DNA of 64,000 bases from E44-bin88 sp050123275 (GTDB lineage: Bacteria; Chloroflexota; Dehalococcoidia; Dehalococcoidales; BS750m-G39), in contig JASFHK010000003.1 in the NCBI GenBank assembly GCA_050123275.1, positions 1 to 64,000 of the forward strand, in the 5' to 3' direction. A model generated the notes under the pieces. The model worked only from the letters and a program-made list of their open reading frames with translations. It did not search any database and was not told where the DNA came from. Within the stretch, counting starts at the first letter, position 1. Every line of letters begins with the position of its first letter. Below are positions 50,033 through 58,545 of the stretch, piece by piece. Made by a program: the position numbers and the translations under genes.

Positions 50033-50239
50033 ATGAACGGAAACCTGCAGCAAATCAGACAGACCAGGGTCCTCTCCCGCAAGGAGCTGGCTCAGCAGTC
50101 CCGCGTCAACGAAAGCACCATCTACCGGGCGGAGCACGGCCAGACCAAGCTCAGACCGAGCACGGTGCGGAAACTGGCCCAGGCGCTCGGCGTACCCCCC
50201 GACCAGCTGCTAAGCAAACAAGGGAGGTTAGGCCTGTGA
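50033..50239 (+). CDS. XRE-family HTH transcriptional regulator (68 residues)
   Basis: This small protein is almost entirely one Cro/C1-type helix-turn-helix: LSRKELAQQSRVNESTIYRAEHGQTKL followed by STVRKLAQALGVPPDQLL. It should bind DNA as a dimer. The start at 50033 follows a 16-nt leader without a strong SD. It overlaps the glycosyltransferase gene by 4 bp, so the two are co-translated. The phased TGCAT repeats at its promoter suggest autoregulation. Confidence 0.88.
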   Translation: MNGNLQQIRQTRVLSRKELAQQSRVNESTIYRAEHGQTKLRPSTVRKLAQALGVPPDQLLSKQGRLGL

Positions 50240-51021
50240 CCATTACCGAGGAGAGAAAACAAACCACAGCTTACCCGAGGACGGAAGAGCTGAAGCTCTG
50301 CGTCATCTTCCCCGCCCGCAACGAGGCGGAAACGGTAGCCCGCTGCATCGAGACCGCCCGGAAAAGCCGCTTCGAGCCCGACATACTGGTCGTTGACGGT
50401 AACTCGGAGGACACCACCCGCAACGAGGCGGAGAACGCCGGCGCCGTGGTCGTCGGGCAAAGCCGCGACATTTTCCCGGCCAAAGGCGTGGCCATGAAGG
50501 ACGGCGTCAAAGAAGCCCTGCGTCGGGGTGCCGATTGCATCATGTTCCTCGACGCCGACATCACCAACCTGACGCCGAGCTGGATAGACCTGCTCGCCGA
50601 GCCGGTGCTGACCAGGACCTGCGGCATGGCCCGCGGTTACTACCAGCGCGCCAACTACGACGGCGCCGTCACCAAGCTGGTGGCCAAACCGCTTTCCAGG
50701 GTCTTTTTCCCCGAAATCGCCCACTTCAACCAGCCCCTCTCCGGCGAAATCTGCGCCTCCGCCGAGCTCTTCCGCGAGCTGGCCAAGAGCCGCGACTGGC
50801 CCGACGGCTGGGGGATAGATATCTGGCTGCTCATCGAAACGGCGATGAAGCACTACGGTATTAGCGAAGTCTATCTGGGGTCGAAGATACACACCTCCCG
50901 CAACGACTACCAGAACGACGTCATCATGCTGGGCAAGATGGCGGAACAGGTTTCGCTGACCATCTTCCGGGAAGCCCTGAAATTCAGGCGGGTAGATAAC
51001 CTGAACCGGGTAAACCTCTAA
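50236..51021 (+). CDS. GT2 glycosyltransferase (glucosyl-3-phosphoglycerate-synthase-like)
   Basis: This 261-residue protein is a GT-A family 2 glycosyltransferase. The nucleotide-binding start LCVIFPARNEAETVARCI, the DILVVDGNSEDTT strand and the metal-binding DxD in CIMFLDADITNL are present, as is the GEICASAELF segment. Overall it resembles glucosyl-3-phosphoglycerate synthases, which make the precursor of the compatible solute glucosylglycerate, but other GT2 functions are possible. The start is GTG at 50236, overlapping the HTH gene by 4 bp. There is no membrane segment, so it is probably cytoplasmic. Confidence 0.82.
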   Translation: MTITEERKQTTAYPRTEELKLCVIFPARNEAETVARCIETARKSRFEPDILVVDGNSEDTTRNEAENAGAVVVGQSRDIFPAKGVAMKDGVKEALRRGADCIMFLDADITNLTPSWIDLLAEPVLTRTCGMARGYYQRANYDGAVTKLVAKPLSRVFFPEIAHFNQPLSGEICASAELFRELAKSRDWPDGWGIDIWLLIETAMKHYGISEVYLGSKIHTSRNDYQNDVIMLGKMAEQVSLTIFREALKFRRVDNLNRVNL

Positions 51022-51054
51022 CCCCCCACCCCACCCCAGTCCCCCGACGGGTGA

Positions 51055-51083
51055 TTGACATCAAGCGTGCCTCAGCCTATTAT
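51055..51083 (+). promoter_or_regulatory. Predicted strong promoter of the Ig-repeat surface protein gene
   Basis: A perfect TTGACA (51055-51060) and TATTAT (51078-51083) are exactly 17 bp apart. Transcription would begin near 51090, 28 nt before the ATG at 51118. This rules out the TTG at 51055 as the start codon, because it is the -35 box. Confidence 0.75.
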
Positions 51084-51117
51084 TAGAATAAATTCCAGAT
51101 ACATCACGGTCAGTAAA

Positions 51118-52773
51118 ATGAAAATCAGGCGCATAAGCACTATAGCGGCTCTGGGCATTATCCTCGCCCTGCTGGTGACGCTGGTCCCCGCCCCCGCCCT
51201 CGCCGCCAGCGAATACCTTTTCGTATATCCTTACGAAGGCAAAGTCGGCGACTGGATTGAGCTCGACGGCTACACCTTCCTCGAAAACGAAATCGTCAAT
51301 ATCTATTTCTCCAGCGAAAAAGCCGCCGAGGGCGAACTCATCGACTTCGACGTAACCGCCTATGAAATGGTGCTCAGGGCCTCCACCGACGCCTACGGCA
51401 ACTTCAACCACACCTACAGCTTATTCCTGCCCGAAGCCCTCACCGACGGCGAAGACGTGGAGGACGTCCACGACGGCACCTACTACTTCTACGCCACCTA
51501 TTTACGCAGCCAAACCATCGTCGCCATTGCCGGTTTCATCGTCATCGGCGGCGAAATCAGTGTGAGCCCGGAAGAGGGGGTAATCGGCACCGAGATTGAA
51601 ATCCAGGGCGTGGGTCTGCGCCCCTACCAGGCGATAGCCATCGAATACGACGGCGACCTCACCGAAATCTCCGGCGGCGACACCGAGACCGATAAGAACG
51701 GCGATTTCACCTGTACCATTATCGTCCCGCCCAGCTCGGCGGGGGGTCACATCGTGAACGCCGTGGACGAGTCGGGCAACACGCCCGAAGCCACCTTCAC
51801 CGTGAAACCGGTGATAACCATCGACCCCACCCAGCAGATAACCGGCGGCACGGCAAGCATCAGCGGCAACGGCTTCGAAAAACGGGCCTCCATAACCATT
51901 ACCCTCGACGACGAGGAGGTTATCACCACCCCCGAAGTGATTAAATCCGACCACTACGGCAACTTCGAGGCCACCTTCCTGGTTCCCACCGGCGGCAGCT
52001 ACGGCACACGGGAAGTGGAAGCCAGCGACACCAGCCTGAACAAAGCCGCCACCGAGATTACCGTCCAGGGCGGCCTGACGATAAACCCCGAAACCAGCCT
52101 CACCTCACCGGGCTACGTCGGCATGGAGGTCAGAATCAACGGCTCCGGGTTCACTCCCGACTCTACGATTACCATCAGCTACATTAACGGGGACGAGAGC
52201 CTGCCCATAGGCGAGCTGACCTCCAAAGACGGCACCTTCTGGCTGGATTTTAACATCCCCCCCAGCGTTGCCGGCATTCATGAAATCGTCGTCACCGACG
52301 GCACCAGCACGGCGACCGCCATCTTCCACATGGAAGCCTATCCACCCCTCACCCCCACGCCGCTGACGCCGAATGTCGCCGAAACCGTCAGCTCCCGGGC
52401 CCACTTCGCCTGGAGCGCCGTCAGCGACGAAAGCGGTATAAGCTATTCCCTACAGATTGCGATTGACGCCGATTTCCACGGCATCGTGCTCAATAAAACG
52501 GGGCTGCAGACTCTGGAATACACGCTGACGGAAGCAGAGGCGCTGGACCCGACCGAAAAAGAATCCCCTTATTACTGGCGGGTACAGTCGGTGGACGGGG
52601 CCTCTAACACCAGCGGCTGGAGCTATCCCCAGCTGTTTTACGTCGGCTTCTCCTGGGGAGCGTTGCCGACCTGGGCATGGACTACCCTGGGCATCATCGC
52701 AGTTCTGGGGCTGGCCTCGCTCGGCTTCTGGCAGTGGCGCAAGAGGGCCCGAGCCAAAATAAAGACCATGTAA
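51118..52773 (+). CDS. Secreted or surface Ig-like repeat protein with C-terminal membrane anchor
   Basis: This 551-residue protein starts with a signal peptide (MKIRRISTIAALGIILALL, ending near ALAAS). Four IPT/TIG-like Ig repeats follow, each beginning with a phrase such as ISVSPEEGVIGTEIEIQGVG, ITIDPTQQITGGTASISGNG or LTINPETSLTSPGYVGMEV. An FN3-like module with AHFAWSAVSDESGISYSLQI leads to a C-terminal membrane helix (WTTLGIIAVLGLASLGFWQW) and a basic tail. It is probably displayed outside the cell and tethered to the membrane. The ligand is unknown. The start is set by the signal peptide and by the promoter at 51055-51083. Confidence 0.85.
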   Translation: MKIRRISTIAALGIILALLVTLVPAPALAASEYLFVYPYEGKVGDWIELDGYTFLENEIVNIYFSSEKAAEGELIDFDVTAYEMVLRASTDAYGNFNHTYSLFLPEALTDGEDVEDVHDGTYYFYATYLRSQTIVAIAGFIVIGGEISVSPEEGVIGTEIEIQGVGLRPYQAIAIEYDGDLTEISGGDTETDKNGDFTCTIIVPPSSAGGHIVNAVDESGNTPEATFTVKPVITIDPTQQITGGTASISGNGFEKRASITITLDDEEVITTPEVIKSDHYGNFEATFLVPTGGSYGTREVEASDTSLNKAATEITVQGGLTINPETSLTSPGYVGMEVRINGSGFTPDSTITISYINGDESLPIGELTSKDGTFWLDFNIPPSVAGIHEIVVTDGTSTATAIFHMEAYPPLTPTPLTPNVAETVSSRAHFAWSAVSDESGISYSLQIAIDADFHGIVLNKTGLQTLEYTLTEAEALDPTEKESPYYWRVQSVDGASNTSGWSYPQLFYVGFSWGALPTWAWTTLGIIAVLGLASLGFWQWRKRARAKIKTM

Positions 52774-52780
52774 TCCGGGA

Positions 52781-53710
52781 TTACTTCAGGCCGACCCGAA
52801 TCTCGCCGCCCTCTTCGACCACACTGGCCACCACAGGCAGCTTTTCCAATATATCGAGCAGGGGTAGAGGCTCCTCGGCGGCGACGACGACCTGGGTTCC
52901 CGCATTGGCCGCCCCACCCACCATCAACACCCGCAGTTTGGCCACACTGGACAAACCTTCCCACAACCTGCCCAGCCGCTCGGAATCCACCGGCGGCGTC
53001 ACGGTCAGCGTTACCGTACCCTGGTAAAGCGCGGCACCCTCCGCCACGCCTGCCTTTTCATCCCCGGCCGGCTTGGGTTTCGGGGGCTTCTCAGGCTTTT
53101 CCACCTTCTTGGCTTTTTCCTTCGGCGGTTTCGCCTTCTTGACCTTCTTGGCTTTCGCCTTAGCCGCTTCGGGTTTTTCGACCGGCTCCGGCTCTGCCGC
53201 CTCTTTCGGCTTCTCCTTGACCGACTCGGGCTTTCCGGCTGGCCCGGCCTTCTTCGCCTTCTTAGCTTCCTGCCGGGCTCTCTTCTCGGCCTCTTTAGCC
53301 TCTCTGGCTTCCCGCTTCGCCCGTTCTTTAGCTTCTTTAGCCTCTAGCTTGGCCCGTTCCTTGGCCTCTTTAGCCTTCCGCTTGGCCCTCTTCCGGGCTT
53401 CCCTGGCCTCTTTGGCCTCTATCTTGGCTCGCGCCTTGGCCTCCGCCGCCTCCCATCTGGCCCGCGCTTTAGCTTCCGCCGCCTCCCGCTTCGCCCTCTC
53501 CCGGGCCTGGCGCGCTTCCTCCCTGGCTTTTATGCGGGCTTCACGGGCTTCCTGCTCGGCCCTCTTCCTGGCCTCCTGGGCTTCACGCTTGACCTGCGCC
53601 TCGGCCTCCCTGGCTTCACGCCTCTCCCTCCTCACCGCCTCCCGCGCCTCCCGCTTCGCCATTCTGGCCAGGGCTCTCTCTTGCCGCTTGGTCATCCCCT
53701 CGGACTCCAT
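52781..53710 (-). CDS. Long Ala/Lys/Glu/Arg-rich helical protein with small C-terminal domain
   Basis: This 309-residue protein has a very long charged helix (residues about 8-155, repeating AKREAREA-type units), a Lys/Pro-rich linker (about 155-225), and a compact C-terminal domain (about 228-309, GTVTLTVTPPVDSERLGRLW, LRVLMVGGAANAGTQVVV, LDILEKLPVVASVVEEGG). That domain looks like a small alpha/beta fold, but I do not recognise a named family. No signal peptide is seen. The start has AAGGAG 7 nt upstream. The helix may be a spacer or coiled-coil dimeriser. Low-complexity repeats make misassembly possible. Confidence 0.75.
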   Translation of the reverse strand: MESEGMTKRQERALARMAKREAREAVRRERREAREAEAQVKREAQEARKRAEQEAREARIKAREEARQARERAKREAAEAKARARWEAAEAKARAKIEAKEAREARKRAKRKAKEAKERAKLEAKEAKERAKREAREAKEAEKRARQEAKKAKKAGPAGKPESVKEKPKEAAEPEPVEKPEAAKAKAKKVKKAKPPKEKAKKVEKPEKPPKPKPAGDEKAGVAEGAALYQGTVTLTVTPPVDSERLGRLWEGLSSVAKLRVLMVGGAANAGTQVVVAAEEPLPLLDILEKLPVVASVVEEGGEIRVGLK

Positions 53711-53854
53711 AGGGCAACTCCTTTACGATTTCTCGAAAGCTAGACTCAAGTATAAAAGACAGTTAAAAAACTTGTCAATCGTCATCGCCAATCGTCAAAA
53801 GATAGGACTTTTTTCCTATGACTATTCGCTCATGTGTTTCACCCATTTGGGTGA

Positions 53855-53883
53855 TTGTGATATGTGGTATGATAAGATATAGT
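53855..53883 (+). promoter_or_regulatory. Predicted promoter of the BldC-like regulator and pilus region
   Basis: TTGTGA (53855-53860) and TATAGT (53878-53883) are 17 bp apart. An inverted repeat CACCC-ATTT-GGGTG (53840-53853) ends 1 bp before the -35 box and could be an operator. Confidence 0.45.
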
Positions 53884-53926
53884 AGTTGGTGTAAGGTTAA
53901 GGTAGCCTGAGGGAGGAGGAGAAGAT

Positions 53927-54196
53927 ATGGCCAACCCGAGAAGAATGGAACCTATGCTGACTACCAGCGACGTAGCTCGTTTGCTTAATGTCCATATAAA
54001 TACCGTCAGGCGCTGGAGTAACCAGGGCACCTTGAAGACCTACCGTATTGGCGCCAGGGGCGACCGCAGGTTCCGGCGTGAGGACATCGCTAGCTTTCTT
54101 TCCCCGGAAACAGAAGCCGCCGGAGGCAACGGTAACAATACTCCCAACGAAAAATCCAGCCCGGTCAACGGCAATAAGGTACTAGCCAACTACTAA
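53927..54196 (+). CDS. MerR-like/excisionase-type HTH protein (BldC-like)
   Basis: This 89-residue protein has a single winged helix of the excisionase/BldC type: MLTTSDVARLLNVHINTVRRW followed by GTLKTYRIGARGDRRFRREDIASFL, then a 25-residue Asn/Gly-rich tail. Such proteins bind DNA and act as transcriptional or developmental regulators. It stands directly upstream of a LuxR-type regulator and the pilus operon, on the same strand with a 28-bp gap. The start has GGGAGGAGG. Confidence 0.85.
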   Translation: MANPRRMEPMLTTSDVARLLNVHINTVRRWSNQGTLKTYRIGARGDRRFRREDIASFLSPETEAAGGNGNNTPNEKSSPVNGNKVLANY

Positions 54197-54224
54197 GCGT
54201 AAGACTAAAGCAGGAGGTGAGTGA

Positions 54225-54905
54225 GTGGACAAGACGACGGTTATGATAATCGACGAGCAGGAGTTCTTTCGCGCCGGTGTGCACCAACTGCTCTCCAAGC
54301 AACCCGATCTGGAGGTTATCGAAAGCGACCCCTCCAAAGACCCGCTAGAGCTTATCGAGGCCAAGATGCCCAATGTCGTTTTACTGGGCTCCGACCTGGC
54401 ATCGTTAAGCGGTCTGGAACTGGGCAGGAAAATCACACGGCTCTATCCCAACACCAAGGTAATAATGTTGAGCCCCAATCCCAACGACGAGGAGCTCTTC
54501 GAGGTTATCAAGACGGCGGCGGTAGCCTGCCTCAACAAGAAGGCGTCTGCCAACGAACTGGTGGGGACGATACGGCGCGCTTCCAAAGGTGAATACCCTA
54601 TTAATGAAAGCCTCACCCGTCCCACTGTCGCCAAGCAGGTCCTGAAGCAATTCCAGGATATGGCATCGATAGGCAAAGCTATGGAAGCCATAACCGCGCC
54701 GCTGACCAAAAGGGAGGCGCAAATCCTGAACTACATTGCCCAGGGCAACTCCAATAAGCAAATCGCCTACATACTGGACATCAGCGAACAGACCATCAAA
54801 AACCACGTCAGCTCCATCCTACGTAAGCTCAACGCTAACGACAGAGCTCACGCCGTCGCCCTGGCAATGCGCAACGGCTGGCTCACCGCCGAGGACAAAT
54901 CGTAG
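54225..54905 (+). CDS. LuxR-type regulator with a degenerate receiver domain
   Basis: This 226-residue protein has a NarL-like layout: a receiver-like domain (1-120) and a LuxR HTH (about 155-220, LTKREAQILNYIAQGNSNKQIA then ISEQTIKNHVSSILRKL). The phospho-acceptor position is Gly55 (VVLLGSDLAS) instead of Asp, and although Asp10/Glu11 and a Lys are still present, phosphorylation at the usual site is not possible. It probably responds by another cue or by protein contact. The start is GTG at 54225. It lies between the BldC-like gene and pilB, so pilus control is plausible. Confidence 0.85.
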   Translation: MDKTTVMIIDEQEFFRAGVHQLLSKQPDLEVIESDPSKDPLELIEAKMPNVVLLGSDLASLSGLELGRKITRLYPNTKVIMLSPNPNDEELFEVIKTAAVACLNKKASANELVGTIRRASKGEYPINESLTRPTVAKQVLKQFQDMASIGKAMEAITAPLTKREAQILNYIAQGNSNKQIAYILDISEQTIKNHVSSILRKLNANDRAHAVALAMRNGWLTAEDKS

Positions 54906-54943
54906 CTACTTCGGCAGCCCCCCTAGCTCAAGGGAGATTCAAA

Positions 54944-56842
54944 ATGCAGCAGTTAACTATTAATCCAGAATTAAAGTCCCAGCTAAAAAAACAGCTGGAA
55001 AAACAAGGCTACGAAATAGACGAAAACACCCAGCTCCCGGGCAAATCGGGAGTTAATCACAACTTCGACATAGTGGCCCATACCGATGTCGACGGAATCA
55101 AGCGCACTCTGGGACTGGACTTTATTGACAGCGAAAAGGACATAAGCCTGGAACAGGTAGCCGTATTCGACAGCAAGGCCTACGAGACTGGCATCGATGA
55201 CAAGCTCATCGTGGTATCGCCGGGCATCGAGCCCAAGGCGCAAGAGTTCGCCGAGCAGCAGGGAATAAAAATCATCGACAATAAGAAGAGAGACGCCATC
55301 AAGACGGCGCTGGGCAAAAAGGAAGAGCCCCCGGCTCCCGCGGCCAAGCCCGCTTCCAAGAGCCTGAGGCATTCCATCGAGCCCGAAGCCCTGCAGCTCA
55401 TCCCCGAGGTTATGGCCCGGAGGTATAACGCCATACCCCTCTCCACATCGGGCAACACCCTCTCGGTAGCCATGGCCGACCCCTCCGACATCTTTGCGCT
55501 GGAGGCCTTTTCCGCCCTCTGCCGGATGCGGATTAAACCCGTAGCCGCCGACGCCAAGGAAATACGGGAAGCCATCGACTTCAATTATAAGGGCTACGGC
55601 GAAATCGAAAAGCAGATTTCCCGTGTTTCCATACCCAGCGAGGCGAGCGAGGAAAGGCTGGCCATCACTGCCGACACCGACGCCCCGCTGGCCCAGGCTT
55701 TAAATCTCATCGTCGAGGAAGCGATTAAAGCCCGCGCCTCCGACATCCACATCGAACCCGAAGAAGACCGGTTAAGGGTGCGCTACCGCATCGACGGTAC
55801 CTTGCAGGACATGATGTCCCTTCCCCTTAACATTCATCTGGCGCTGGTATCGAGGATAAAAATCCTCTCCGACCTCAACATCGCCGACCGCCACCGCCCC
55901 CAAGACGGGCAGTTCACCGCCAAGGCCAAAGGGCGCAACATAGATATCAGGGTAGCTACCGCCCCCACCGTTCACGGGGAGATGGCCGAACTGCGGCTGC
56001 TCGACAAATCGGTGGCGACGCTGGCGCTTTCCGAGCTGGGCATGTTACCCGACAGCCTGGAAAGATACGAGAACATGCTCAAGGTACCCTACGGCATGAT
56101 TATCACCAGCGGTCCCACCGGCGCCGGTAAGACCACCACCATGTATGCCTCGATTAACTCGCTTGACCGCATGGAAAGGAACATCATTACTATCGAAGAC
56201 CCCGCAGAATACCGTTTTAAAGATATAAACCAGATTCAGGTAAACCCCCAGGCCGGCATCACTTTTGCCACCGGCCTGAGGAGCATACTCCGTCTCGACC
56301 CCGACGTCATCATGGTCGGTGAGATCCGTGACGCCGAAACGGCTAACATCGCCGTCCAGGCCGCCCTGACCGGCCACCTGATGCTATCCTCGCTCCACGC
56401 CAGCGACTCCACCGGCGTGCTCTCCCGTCTCACCGACCTGGGCATAGAGCCCTTCCTGACGGCATCGGCGATTATCGGCGTCGTCGCCCAGCGCATGGTA
56501 CGCCGCGTTTGCCCCGACTGCAGCCATGTCATCGAGGCGCCGATGATTGAGCAGATATCCTACGAAAAAGAGACCGGAGAGAAGAAGTCCCAGTTCACCT
56601 ACGGCACCGGCTGCAAGTCCTGTGCCTACACCGGCTACCGGGGTCGAATCGGTATCTTTGAGATTCTGACCATGAGCGATACCATCAGAACCATGATTGT
56701 CAACCGCGCCGCCAGCAGCCAGATCAGAGCGCAGGCGCTTAAAGAAGGCATGGTTACCATGATGAACGACGGTATGCGTAAGGTAAAGGAGGGCATCACT
56801 ACACCTTCCGAGGTGTTGCGCAACGCCTACTCCGCCGGTTAG
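54944..56842 (+). CDS. pilB: Type IV pilus assembly ATPase PilB with N-terminal nuclease-like domain
   Basis: This 632-residue protein is a PilB/GspE extension ATPase. Residues about 145-215 form the MshEN-like N2 domain. The ATPase core has the Walker A GPTGAGKTTT (390-399), an Asp box (TIEDPAEYRF), GEIRDAETANIAVQAALTGH and the C-terminal zinc-binding CPDC/CKSC knuckles. Residues about 10-112 look like a PD-(D/E)XK nuclease fold (KQGYEIDENTQLPGKSGVNH, Asp42 in FDIV, then LGLDF without the expected Lys), probably catalytically dead. The role of that domain in pilus assembly is unknown. It is followed after 14 bp by pilC. Confidence 0.92.
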   Translation: MQQLTINPELKSQLKKQLEKQGYEIDENTQLPGKSGVNHNFDIVAHTDVDGIKRTLGLDFIDSEKDISLEQVAVFDSKAYETGIDDKLIVVSPGIEPKAQEFAEQQGIKIIDNKKRDAIKTALGKKEEPPAPAAKPASKSLRHSIEPEALQLIPEVMARRYNAIPLSTSGNTLSVAMADPSDIFALEAFSALCRMRIKPVAADAKEIREAIDFNYKGYGEIEKQISRVSIPSEASEERLAITADTDAPLAQALNLIVEEAIKARASDIHIEPEEDRLRVRYRIDGTLQDMMSLPLNIHLALVSRIKILSDLNIADRHRPQDGQFTAKAKGRNIDIRVATAPTVHGEMAELRLLDKSVATLALSELGMLPDSLERYENMLKVPYGMIITSGPTGAGKTTTMYASINSLDRMERNIITIEDPAEYRFKDINQIQVNPQAGITFATGLRSILRLDPDVIMVGEIRDAETANIAVQAALTGHLMLSSLHASDSTGVLSRLTDLGIEPFLTASAIIGVVAQRMVRRVCPDCSHVIEAPMIEQISYEKETGEKKSQFTYGTGCKSCAYTGYRGRIGIFEILTMSDTIRTMIVNRAASSQIRAQALKEGMVTMMNDGMRKVKEGITTPSEVLRNAYSAG

Positions 56843-56856
56843 CAGGGAGATAGAAT

Positions 56857-58068
56857 ATGGAATTTCAATACGTAGCTTATACCGAAGATAAGAAACTGGT
56901 CAAAGGCAAGCTTAGCGCCACCAGCGAAGAGGCGGCGCTTAACCTGCTTAGCTACGGTGGCTACCAGACGGTAAGTCTCAAGGAAGTCGTCCCCTTCTTC
57001 AACCTACAAAAGCTGACTTCCCGAGTCTCCCGGGTAAAGCCGAAAGAAATAATCATGTTCTCCCGACAGCTGGCGCTGCTCCTGGAATCGGGCACCGATA
57101 TCGTGACCTCCCTGGAGCTGTTACAGAGCCAGGTAACCAACCGCACCCTCCAGTCGGTGCTGGGAGATGTCGCCTCCGATATCCGCGGCGGCAGCTCGCT
57201 CTCCGCAGCTTTGAGCAAACACCCGCGGGCGTTCCCCGAGCTTTATGCGCGTACCATAGCCGCCGGCGAACAGGCCGGTAACCTGGAGGTCGTATTAAGG
57301 CAGATGGCCGAATACCTGGAGAGAGGCGCCACCACCGAAAAGAAGGTCAAGAACGCTCTCACCTACCCCCTTATCGTGGCTATTGTCGCCTTCGTCGTCA
57401 TCGCCGTACTGGTCACCTTCGTCTTACCTTCCTTCACCGGGCTTTACCAGGCCCTCGGCGCCGACCTGCCGGCGACGACACAATTTCTAATCGACCTTTC
57501 GGAATGGCTTATCGATTACGGCTTATACCTGATTCTGGGCATAGTCGCCCTGGGGATCGTCACCTATTTATACTTCAAGACGTCCAGCGGCAAATACCAA
57601 CTGGATAAATTGATGTTAACCCTGCCCGTAATCGGGCGGATTAACCTCCTCACCGAGCTTGCCCGCTGTTGCCGCACCATATCACTACTCTTCAAGGTCG
57701 GCTTGCCTCTACCCGAGGTAATGGCGCAGGCAATCCACGGCACCAATAATAAGGTAATCATCAAAGCTCTAACCGAGGTACAACAGGAGCTAATCAGGGG
57801 CGAGGGCTTATCAAAACCCATGGCGAAACGAAAAGTGTTTCTACCCCTGATGGTACAGATGGTCGGCGTCGGCGAAGAAACCGGCCACCTCGATACCACC
57901 CTGAACACGGTAGCTCAGACCTATGAAGTCGAGGCTGACGACAGGACCAGCTCGGCGGTGGGGCTCATCCAGCCCGCCATCACCGTCATCATCGGCGTGG
58001 TCATCGCCTTCATCGCCATATCGCTGGTATCGGCCATGTACTCTATCTACGGGCAGGTGAACTTCTAA
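56857..58068 (+). CDS. pilC: Type IV pilus inner-membrane platform protein PilC
   Basis: This 403-residue protein has two repeats of the GspF/PilC cytoplasmic helical domain and about three membrane segments. The first segment is at about residues 172-195 (YPLIVAIVAFVVIAVLVTFV), one at about 220 and a last one near the C terminus (PAITVIIGVVIAFIAISLVS). Typical motifs are MFSRQLALLLESG and VGEETGHLDTTLNTVAQ. PilC links the PilB motor to pilin polymerisation. It lies 14 bp after pilB and 1 bp before the first pilin-like gene. Confidence 0.93.
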   Translation: MEFQYVAYTEDKKLVKGKLSATSEEAALNLLSYGGYQTVSLKEVVPFFNLQKLTSRVSRVKPKEIIMFSRQLALLLESGTDIVTSLELLQSQVTNRTLQSVLGDVASDIRGGSSLSAALSKHPRAFPELYARTIAAGEQAGNLEVVLRQMAEYLERGATTEKKVKNALTYPLIVAIVAFVVIAVLVTFVLPSFTGLYQALGADLPATTQFLIDLSEWLIDYGLYLILGIVALGIVTYLYFKTSSGKYQLDKLMLTLPVIGRINLLTELARCCRTISLLFKVGLPLPEVMAQAIHGTNNKVIIKALTEVQQELIRGEGLSKPMAKRKVFLPLMVQMVGVGEETGHLDTTLNTVAQTYEVEADDRTSSAVGLIQPAITVIIGVVIAFIAISLVSAMYSIYGQVNF

Positions 58069-58069
58069 G

Positions 58070-58540
58070 ATGTTCAAGCGGCTAAAGAAAAAACAGAAAG
58101 GCTTCGGCCTCATCGAGGTCGTAATAGCCCTGGGCCTGCTGGGCATAGTCGGCATCGCCTTTTTGGGCGCCCTGGCCACATCCTCCAACGCTGTTATGGC
58201 CAACGACGAGCGTGCCACCGCCGAAAGCCTGGCCCGCAGCCAGATGGAATACGTCAAGAGCCAAGATTACTACTCGGCTCCCTGGTCTTACGAGCTGCCA
58301 CTGCCGTCTGACTGGCCTAGCGGCTGGCTGCCCGACTGGTTGGACCCCGGCGACCCTCCCACCCTACCCGAAGGCCATGAACACTATACCGTCCACGTCA
58401 TTGCCAGCCCCCTCGACCCCCTGGGCGACGGCGGCAGTAGCGACGAAGGGCTACAAAAGATAACGGTAACCGTAACCTTCCTGGCCGGCACCGAGGACGA
58501 GAAAGAAGTAATCGTGCTGGAAGGTTATAAAATGGGTTAG
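58070..58540 (+). CDS. Type IV pilin-like protein (PilV/GspI-type)
   Basis: This 156-residue protein has a class III prepilin leader. The leader KRLKKKQKG is cut before FGLIEVV, with Glu at +5 (residue 16), followed by a hydrophobic helix (VIALGLLGIVGIAFLGAL). The rest is a globular domain rich in Trp/Pro/Asp (about 80-120). It is a minor pilin or pseudopilin rather than an obvious major pilin. It follows pilC by 1 bp and precedes a second prepilin gene by 5 bp. Confidence 0.87.
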   Translation: MFKRLKKKQKGFGLIEVVIALGLLGIVGIAFLGALATSSNAVMANDERATAESLARSQMEYVKSQDYYSAPWSYELPLPSDWPSGWLPDWLDPGDPPTLPEGHEHYTVHVIASPLDPLGDGGSSDEGLQKITVTVTFLAGTEDEKEVIVLEGYKMG

Positions 58541-58545
58541 AGACG

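Noticed and set aside
51055..51117. A 21-codon N-terminal extension of the Ig-repeat surface protein, starting at TTG 51055.
   Set aside because: TTGACA at 51055-51060 is the -35 box of a near-consensus promoter, and the signal peptide begins at the ATG at 51118.
52781..53710. Simple repeats in the charged helical gene, considered as a CRISPR or a satellite array.
   Set aside because: The repeats are codon-phased and degenerate, encode a continuous helix, and show no spacer structure.
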